Assembly: GCA_039796495.1 (NCBI GenBank)
Contig: JBDKJQ010000074.1
Span: forward strand, 1 to 9,291
Origin: ARS1285 sp039796495
GTDB lineage: Archaea > Nanobdellota > Nanobdellia > Pacearchaeales > GW2011-AR1
Direction of reading: 5' to 3'
Length of the DNA stretch: 9,291 nt
The position numbers were made by a program, and so were the translations under genes. Position 1 is the stretch's first letter, and every line of letters begins with the position of its first letter. The notes below the pieces were generated by a model. That model saw only the letters and a program-made list of their open reading frames with translations. It did not search any database and was not told the origin of the DNA. Positions 4,536 to 9,291 of the stretch are shown here, one piece after another.

Positions 4536-7500
4536 GATTGAAACCTCCACAATATTCGCTTAAAGAACGAATGCTCCTGCAACGATTCATATGCATCCAG
4601 TGTCGCAAGTTGTTCTTCAACATCAGACAGGCGTGAAGAATACGACTTGAGCATATTCTCATACACACGCGTCTCAAGTGTTCCTTCTTTCAAATAATCG
4701 CTCTGCGCTTTTTTAATCATCTCGACAAGGCGCTTGCGCTCTTCAACAAGCGCTTTCTTTCTGCCGCCGAGTTTAAACAAATTCGCAAGCTGCGTCTCCG
4801 TTCTGATGCGATCTTCAATAGTCTCGCGCAGTTTTGATTCATAATGATTCATGGCGGTGTCATATTCGTCCATGCTCATCTTATTATTTTGGAAGCATTC
4901 CACCTGAACAACCTTCATTAATCCCAGCAATAATTTCTCTTCTTCTTTCAGATAGCGCAATTTTGATTTATAGACACGCATGCGGACAATAAACGAAGAG
5001 CCAACGCCGACAAGCAAAAACGCAAGTAACCCGAAGGCGGAAATACCGGGATGATTTTTTATGGCATACAGCAAATTAAATTCTCCTTTCACTTCAAGTG
5101 CATAACTTAATTGCGCCTCTTTCAGTTGCTTCACTGCTAACAAATAATCTCCCCGAGTATATGCTGCCTGTGCAATGTAGAACAGCTTTTTAGTTTCGCT
5201 GACAGTGATGCCTCGCTTTTCTGCCTGTGCTATTTTATTAGTAAGATCAGTAATGATATCGAATGATTCAAATGCTGCATCATGAATCTCCTGCAAAGCT
5301 TCATACGTATTTTTCACCGATAAGAAATCAACTTCATCGTAAGAATTGGCAAGCTCATCAAGCAGATCATTAACTTCTTCAACAACCATTCCCTGTGCTT
5401 CCATTGCTGCAACAAGCGCGCGAGCATCATTCATTTTTTCATCTGCTTCTTCGCGCGTGAGTTCAACAAGATACAGCGTGACTTGCTTGCGTTCAGAAAA
5501 CGGCGTGCTACCTTCTTCACTAACCAGGTCTCCACTGATAGAGAATATAAGAATATATTTGCCTGAGACAAAATAATCAGGAGCCGTGATACGCACATGC
5601 ACCTGGCGTGAACCACCCGACTCAATCGAATCAATATGATTGGGAGATACGCTGATGTATTTTGAATTTAATCCGCTCACGCTGATGACAAGGTTTTTCT
5701 TGAAACTGGTAAGTTTATTATCGATGGTGAGCGTGAATTCCTGATTTTTTCCGCGCAATAATTCAAAGACAGCTTCAGAGGATTCTTCTTTTTGCTTTGT
5801 ACCTGCACCACCGCCTCCACTGCCGGCGCTTGCACCAGAAGAGGCGCTCGTGCAGTCAGGATCCTGTTCACTGCCACAATCACTAACACACACTCCATCA
5901 CTTGTTTCATAACACAGGAACGTGATATTGACTTGTTTGGTAAGCAGTGTTGCGTTAAGGGCATCTTTCACCAAGTCTCCGCTGAGATTATATCCCTGTG
6001 CATACAGGTAAAACGTTTTGACACCGGCAGTCATAGAGGATAAGCTGCTGAAACTGAGGTTGATATTATTATAAATAAGGCTGTTATTAGTGAGGTTAAC
6101 AAAACTTGCATTCAAGATGCCGGACAAATTGGTAAAGTCAGAAGGCACACTCCAGTTGAAAGTGACATTGTATGCAGTATTGCTTATATTCGCCGTAGAT
6201 GCTCCCATTAAGTTTCTGATGTATCCCTGTAATGAAAAATTATTTCCATTTTTCAGATCGACAGAACTGGGAGAAGAGCTAATTGATTGGAACAAATACG
6301 GTCCTGCCTGATTTGAAACAAGTGTTAAGCTGCTATTGCGTCCGCTCATATTTGATCTTCCACGGAATTCACTGATGCTGATGTTCGCAATTTCCTCAGT
6401 TATCTCTGATAAAAACGTTGCATTGACGGAGATTGTTCGATTTGTTTTTGCCCCCAGTGTGTACGTCGCTGATGGCTTGATGTAATCAGTATCAAAATAA
6501 ACTCTTCCCTCTGAAAGCGTATAGCTCAGTCTGAAATCAAGCGAGCAATTTGAGTTTGCATATGCAGCATCTCCCGTATTATTAATTGATATATTACCAA
6601 TGTATTTATTTTCATCCCATCCTGCACCAGATAAAGAGTCAGGATGCGTCATCCAGCTGCAATCCCATGAAGAATTGAATGTATAATTAACAGAAAAGTT
6701 TCCATCACCTTGCGTATCGTTTGCAAAAATTCTGAACGTAACATTGGTTTCATAAGAAGGAGTGGTGAAACTTCCATTAACAATGGTATACACTCCTTTT
6801 GCCGTCGTGTTAACAAGCGTAACATTCGTCCAGATCTGGCTCTCATTTTTCCATTGCAAAACTGCCGTATCAAAATTGCCATCGCTATCAGTCACATTGA
6901 CCACTAATGCAATCACCGTCGACGGATCAACACCATCGCTATTATTTGGAACATACCCGACGCTGATAAATTCAGGCAGGGAGTTGCCGAACACCGTGCG
7001 CAATCCCGTATTATTAATGGAGTTTGCCATGTCTGTTGCACTCATATTATAATTGTAGCTTTGTCCGAGAGCAAATCCCGATTGATTCATAAGTACATTC
7101 CAGTAACTCATATTATCTGAACGCATATTCATCGTAAAGTTTCCAAAACTCGACGTATTAATCATCTGTAAATAGATATCATTCACACCGCCATTTGCTT
7201 CAACATATTTTTTCAGACGAGACTGATACAGTTGATTAATCTCTCCTTTTGTTAAAGTCCTATTCCAGAAGGCAAGTTCATCTAACGTGCCATTCGCGCG
7301 CTCAGAAGGATTTTCAACACCAATTTCTAAAATATCAGTTCCGGCAACAATGCTATTAACAAAACTGCTTTTTTTATACACGGTATCATAATAAATAGTA
7401 ATATTACTGCTTGTATCATTTACAGTTACTCCTGTTACCGTATAAAAATGCCAACTGTCCGCCTCAATTGCAACACTGGCTCGCACAGTCGTCTCATTTC

Positions 7501-8101
7501 CTGCGATAAAATCAATAATACCTCCTACTGATGAAGCATGATAAAATTCATATCCACTGGCTTGAGCAAACGCCGTCGTTTTCTTATCAAACGCCACTGC
7601 ATTTCCGCTGCTGCTCCGTGCACGATTCCATAAAGTAATAGTAAAGTTGCCGACAAGATCTAGAGTATTACTATCGCTGATATTAATATGACCCCCCGAT
7701 CCATTAAAGGTCACTCCTGATCCATATTTTCCTGAAGCATTAACAATAACACCACTATAACTTGTCCCATTATTCCCATTTCCTGAAAAATCAAACACGC
7801 GCGTATCATTTTCTCCATATGCACTTTCATTATCAAAATTAAAAAGCAAAACTAAAGAATCATTCATCAAAGTATAATTCGTTCCGTTAAAATGCCAGGT
7901 CACTTCGTCAAGCGAAGATTCAATAATCGAAAGATTAAAAGTAAGAGTGGTATTCGTCACGTGCGTCGCATTGCCCGGAGCAAGCGTTAAAAATTCCAAC
8001 ACAGGCGCTGCAAAAATAAACACAAGAAGTAATAGGACTCCGACAGTAATCATAATAAGCCGTTTCTCTTTCAATGCAATAATCCCCTCTTGTTTCATCA
8101 T
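4532..8101 (-). CDS. Giant N-glycosylated surface protein with LamG-like domain (putative adhesin)
   Basis: 1189 residues from the ATG at 8101 (GGAG eight bases upstream; a TTG at 8134 would overlap the HEPN gene). In order: a basic N-terminus and signal/anchor helix (14-37); a LamG/concanavalin-A-like domain (about 82-296, with 'VFDFSGNGNNGTSYSG' near its start and 'NGTLDELAFWNRTL' near its end); Ig-like beta domains (about 374-476 and beyond); a four-Cys motif 'CYETSDGVCVSDCG' continuing to DPDC (730-750); a Gly/Ser linker (751-768); a further beta domain (about 775-880); an external helical region (882-1009); a transmembrane helix (1021-1040); and a long charged cytoplasmic coiled-coil region (1041-1189). 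By my count about 54 N-X-S/T sequons fall between residues 44 and 725, and none after that. This suggests heavy N-glycosylation and a role in surface attachment to cells or polysaccharide. An S-layer component is the alternative. The ligand is unknown. Confidence 0.85.
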   Translation of the reverse strand: MMKQEGIIALKEKRLIMITVGVLLLLVFIFAAPVLEFLTLAPGNATHVTNTTLTFNLSIIESSLDEVTWHFNGTNYTLMNDSLVLLFNFDNESAYGENDTRVFDFSGNGNNGTSYSGVIVNASGKYGSGVTFNGSGGHINISDSNTLDLVGNFTITLWNRARSSSGNAVAFDKKTTAFAQASGYEFYHASSVGGIIDFIAGNETTVRASVAIEADSWHFYTVTGVTVNDTSSNITIYYDTVYKKSSFVNSIVAGTDILEIGVENPSERANGTLDELAFWNRTLTKGEINQLYQSRLKKYVEANGGVNDIYLQMINTSSFGNFTMNMRSDNMSYWNVLMNQSGFALGQSYNYNMSATDMANSINNTGLRTVFGNSLPEFISVGYVPNNSDGVDPSTVIALVVNVTDSDGNFDTAVLQWKNESQIWTNVTLVNTTAKGVYTIVNGSFTTPSYETNVTFRIFANDTQGDGNFSVNYTFNSSWDCSWMTHPDSLSGAGWDENKYIGNISINNTGDAAYANSNCSLDFRLSYTLSEGRVYFDTDYIKPSATYTLGAKTNRTISVNATFLSEITEEIANISISEFRGRSNMSGRNSSLTLVSNQAGPYLFQSISSSPSSVDLKNGNNFSLQGYIRNLMGASTANISNTAYNVTFNWSVPSDFTNLSGILNASFVNLTNNSLIYNNINLSFSSLSSMTAGVKTFYLYAQGYNLSGDLVKDALNATLLTKQVNITFLCYETSDGVCVSDCGSEQDPDCTSASSGASAGSGGGGAGTKQKEESSEAVFELLRGKNQEFTLTIDNKLTSFKKNLVISVSGLNSKYISVSPNHIDSIESGGSRQVHVRITAPDYFVSGKYILIFSISGDLVSEEGSTPFSERKQVTLYLVELTREEADEKMNDARALVAAMEAQGMVVEEVNDLLDELANSYDEVDFLSVKNTYEALQEIHDAAFESFDIITDLTNKIAQAEKRGITVSETKKLFYIAQAAYTRGDYLLAVKQLKEAQLSYALEVKGEFNLLYAIKNHPGISAFGLLAFLLVGVGSSFIVRMRVYKSKLRYLKEEEKLLLGLMKVVQVECFQNNKMSMDEYDTAMNHYESKLRETIEDRIRTETQLANLFKLGGRKKALVEERKRLVEMIKKAQSDYLKEGTLETRVYENMLKSYSSRLSDVEEQLATLDAYESLQEHSFFKRILWRFQS
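4544..4548 (-). promoter_or_regulatory. Ribosome-binding site fixing the start at 4535
   Basis: GGAGG on the minus strand, eight bases before the ATG and inside the last codons of the giant protein gene. It supports the ATGA overlap start over the ATG at 4550. Confidence 0.75.
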
Positions 8102-8102
8102 C

Positions 8103-8531
8103 TCATTTTCTCCATGTTCTCTTTTTTTGAACAAATGTTCTTATTTCCTGAACAAATTCTTGTGCTCGCAAAATCATTTCTTCAGATTCTTCTTTTGAAA
8201 TTATCTCAACATTTCGATAAATAAAATCGTTTCTCTTTTTTCGTATAATATCAAAATAACTAACTAATTCAGTGTCCAAACCGGTCTGAAATAAAAATTC
8301 AAATAAATTTTTATGATGTTCTTTTCCGATGGCACGATAGCCCAAATAATTCATGAATGTATTGCAAATTCTAAATATAGAGTTATAAACAATAGATAGC
8401 ACTTCATCATAATGCCCACTTTCTAGTCCCTTTCGTGCAAACAAAAGACTATTTTCAACTGAGTCGCTGGAAAATTCTTTTTTCTCAACTCTTTCAATTT
8501 TTTCTTCACGCAATAACTTTTCGAAGTTCAT
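8103..8531 (-). CDS. HEPN-domain protein, partner of the MNT protein (variant active motif)
   Basis: 142-residue all-helical protein. The C-terminal 'IIRKKRNDFIYRNVEI' followed by the amphipathic helix 'EESEEMILRAQEFVQEIRTF' is the typical end of HEPN domains. Active HEPN toxins such as SO_3166 have RX4-6H (RX4HXY); here the motif is Arg100-Asn101-x3-Tyr105, with Tyr where the catalytic His should be. It may therefore not be an active ribonuclease, although Tyr105 could be a target for AMPylation by the MNT partner, as shown for the SO_3166/SO_3165 pair. The start at 8531 overlaps the end of the MNT gene by 26 nt and has GGGAG six bases upstream. Its TGA at 8103 is one base before the ATG of the giant surface protein, so the two are probably translationally coupled. 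Confidence 0.82.
   Translation of the reverse strand: MNFEKLLREEKIERVEKKEFSSDSVENSLLFARKGLESGHYDEVLSIVYNSIFRICNTFMNYLGYRAIGKEHHKNLFEFLFQTGLDTELVSYFDIIRKKRNDFIYRNVEIISKEESEEMILRAQEFVQEIRTFVQKKRTWRK
8110..8113 (-). promoter_or_regulatory. Ribosome-binding site fixing the surface-protein start at 8101
   Basis: GGAG on the minus strand, eight bases before an ATG-ATG pair (8101 and 8098). It lies inside the end of the HEPN gene and favours 8101 over the TTG at 8134. Confidence 0.65.
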
Positions 8532-9066
8532 GTTCGTCTCCCTTAATCATAATAATTCTTTTTTTGAAAATATCCTTAACAAAGCTGCTTTTTTTCTCTT
8601 TTTTTAAATGATCAATTGTCCAAACAACCGGATTGATATCCCGTTTGATTATGTTCTCAAAAGGTTTAATTTTTTTATAGAGTTCAAAAGGTTTTACAGT
8701 TCCAATGACTATTACATCAATATCACTTTCTTTTGCAAAGTTTCCTTGTGCAAAACTGCCGAATATAAAAACAAAGTCCGCATCAACTTTTTTAAAAGTT
8801 TCCTGCAAGGGATAAACAATATAGTCGGTCTTTATAAAAATATTTTTCAAATCATCGATATAGATACACGATTCATTAAGTGTAATCCCCTGTGAACTCG
8901 ACAAAAGTATCCCCAAAGATATCAGATTATCCACTTCATTTTTCACAGCACTAATCGGTATCTTTAATTTGCGCTCAATATCTCTTAGATAGCTTTCCTT
9001 CTCCCTAAACAAAAAGAACTCCAAAAGTTTAACCCTATTTTTTGATGTAAATAATTTTTCTATCAT
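8506..9066 (-). CDS. Winged-helix/MNT minimal nucleotidyltransferase fusion
   Basis: 186 residues in two parts. Residues 1-65 form a winged helix-turn-helix ('YLRDIERKLKIPISAVKNEV', then 'LGILLSSSQGITL' as the wing). Residues about 95-180 are a DNA polymerase beta-like minimal nucleotidyltransferase with 'IFGSFAQGNFAKESDIDVIV', which holds the GS motif (Gly103-Ser104) and metal-binding Asp115 and Asp117; Asp143 in 'KRDINPVVW' is a plausible third acidic residue. The catalytic set therefore looks intact. MNT proteins act with HEPN partners as antitoxins, in one studied pair by transferring AMP to a HEPN tyrosine. The fused DNA-binding domain would allow autoregulation of the operon. The start at 9066 follows the previous stop by one base and has GAGGAG eight bases upstream. 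The 3' end overlaps the HEPN gene. Confidence 0.88.
   Translation of the reverse strand: MIEKLFTSKNRVKLLEFFLFREKESYLRDIERKLKIPISAVKNEVDNLISLGILLSSSQGITLNESCIYIDDLKNIFIKTDYIVYPLQETFKKVDADFVFIFGSFAQGNFAKESDIDVIVIGTVKPFELYKKIKPFENIIKRDINPVVWTIDHLKKEKKSSFVKDIFKKRIIMIKGDEHELRKVIA
8538..8542 (-). promoter_or_regulatory. Ribosome-binding site of the HEPN gene
   Basis: GGGAG on the minus strand, six bases before the ATG at 8531 and within the coding end of the MNT gene. It supports the 26-nt overlap as real. Confidence 0.6.
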
Positions 9067-9067
9067 T

Positions 9068-9271
9068 TCATTTTCTCCTCAAATAATGAAGTTTACAATT
9101 GCCGATAACACGTATGTCGATAACTCCCATGCCGTCAAGCTTCATCAGGGCCATAGCAGCAGTGATACGGGAGGTTTTTGTCTGATCTGAGAGTTCCTGG
9201 ATAGTCAGGCCCCGCTCATCTTTTTTTAAGATTTCTTTGATTTTATCAATAACACTCTCAATTTTTGACAT
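9068..9271 (-). CDS. Small winged-helix DNA-binding protein
   Basis: 67 residues. An N-terminal helix (1-16) is followed by a helix-turn-helix, 'LTIQELSDQTKTSRITAAMA' (22-41), with a recognition helix around 33-43, and then 'GMGVIDIRVIGNCKLHYLRR', a beta-hairpin wing. It is probably a transcriptional regulator made of little more than one winged-helix domain. It is the first gene seen in the operon and could autoregulate it. Its TGA is one base from the ATG of the MNT fusion gene. No Shine-Dalgarno precedes the ATG at 9271; a leaderless promoter would have its TATA box just beyond the right edge, so the promoter cannot be judged. Confidence 0.8.
   Translation of the reverse strand: MSKIESVIDKIKEILKKDERGLTIQELSDQTKTSRITAAMALMKLDGMGVIDIRVIGNCKLHYLRRK
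9075..9080 (-). promoter_or_regulatory. Ribosome-binding site of the winged-helix/MNT gene
   Basis: GAGGAG on the minus strand, eight bases before the ATG at 9066, within the last codons of the small winged-helix gene. Confidence 0.65.
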
Positions 9272-9284
9272 GTATATACTAGTA
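9272..9284. promoter_or_regulatory. Overlapping palindromes before the winged-helix start (possible operator)
   Basis: GTATATAC (9272-9279) and TACTAGTA (9277-9284) are two overlapping 8-bp perfect palindromes touching the start codon of the small winged-helix gene. This is where an autoregulator would block initiation of a leaderless transcript. Short AT-rich palindromes also arise by chance, and the rest of the promoter is outside the window. Confidence 0.25.
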
Positions 9285-9291
9285 ACAATTA

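Noticed and set aside
6649..7052. Open frames in alternative registers inside the giant surface-protein gene
   Set aside because: They overlap the LamG/Ig-like coding region and have no ribosome-binding site or domain; they are shadows of the 1189-residue frame.
1..9291. CRISPR array, transposase or integrase
   Set aside because: No regularly spaced repeats and no DDE, HUH or tyrosine/serine recombinase protein; only the repeats around the CDPS gene suggest mobility.

Overview
The window most likely comes from an archaeon with a small AT-rich genome, probably a DPANN lineage of the Woesearchaeota/Pacearchaeota kind. The reasons are AT-rich TATA boxes sitting 25-26 nt before start codons (leaderless transcripts), an archaeal pilin with a class III-like leader beside an archaeal A24 prepilin peptidase, a huge sequon-rich surface protein, and a winged-helix/MNT/HEPN gene set. 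The lineage is an inference from gene content and not a proven assignment.

Layout. Positions 1-474 (+) hold the 3' end of a HIT-superfamily gene whose catalytic histidines are gone. It meets, with no intergenic base, a leftward two-gene unit (1634-475): a small Cys-rich pilin-like protein and the prepilin peptidase that could process it. At 1784-2401 (+) lies a lone gene for a tRNA-dependent cyclodipeptide synthase (CDPS) of the NYH type. It is bracketed by a 31-bp imperfect direct repeat and two short perfect inverted repeats. A convergent gene (3110-2478, -) encodes a TrmH/SpoU-family RNA 2'-O-methyltransferase with its own TATA box.

The right two thirds (9271-3141, -) is one tightly packed operon: small winged-helix protein, winged-helix/MNT nucleotidyltransferase, HEPN protein, a 1189-residue surface protein with a LamG-like domain, a 282-residue membrane protein that duplicates the C-terminal module of the surface protein, and a 173-residue two-helix membrane protein. 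Neighbouring genes overlap or lie 1-24 nt apart, and nearly all internal genes carry a GGAG-type ribosome-binding site. The arrangement suggests that a toxin-antitoxin-like regulatory module is expressed together with a cell-surface apparatus.

The most notable element is the CDPS. It keeps the equivalents of all the catalytic residues I could align to AlbC (Ser10, Tyr150, Glu154, Tyr174), has unusual residues where the first substrate pocket should be, has no tailoring enzyme in view, and sits between repeats like an inserted cassette. Coding density is very high; the only gaps are about 149 nt (1635-1783), 76 nt (2402-2477) and 30 nt (3111-3140). I saw no rRNA, tRNA, CRISPR array or transposase gene.
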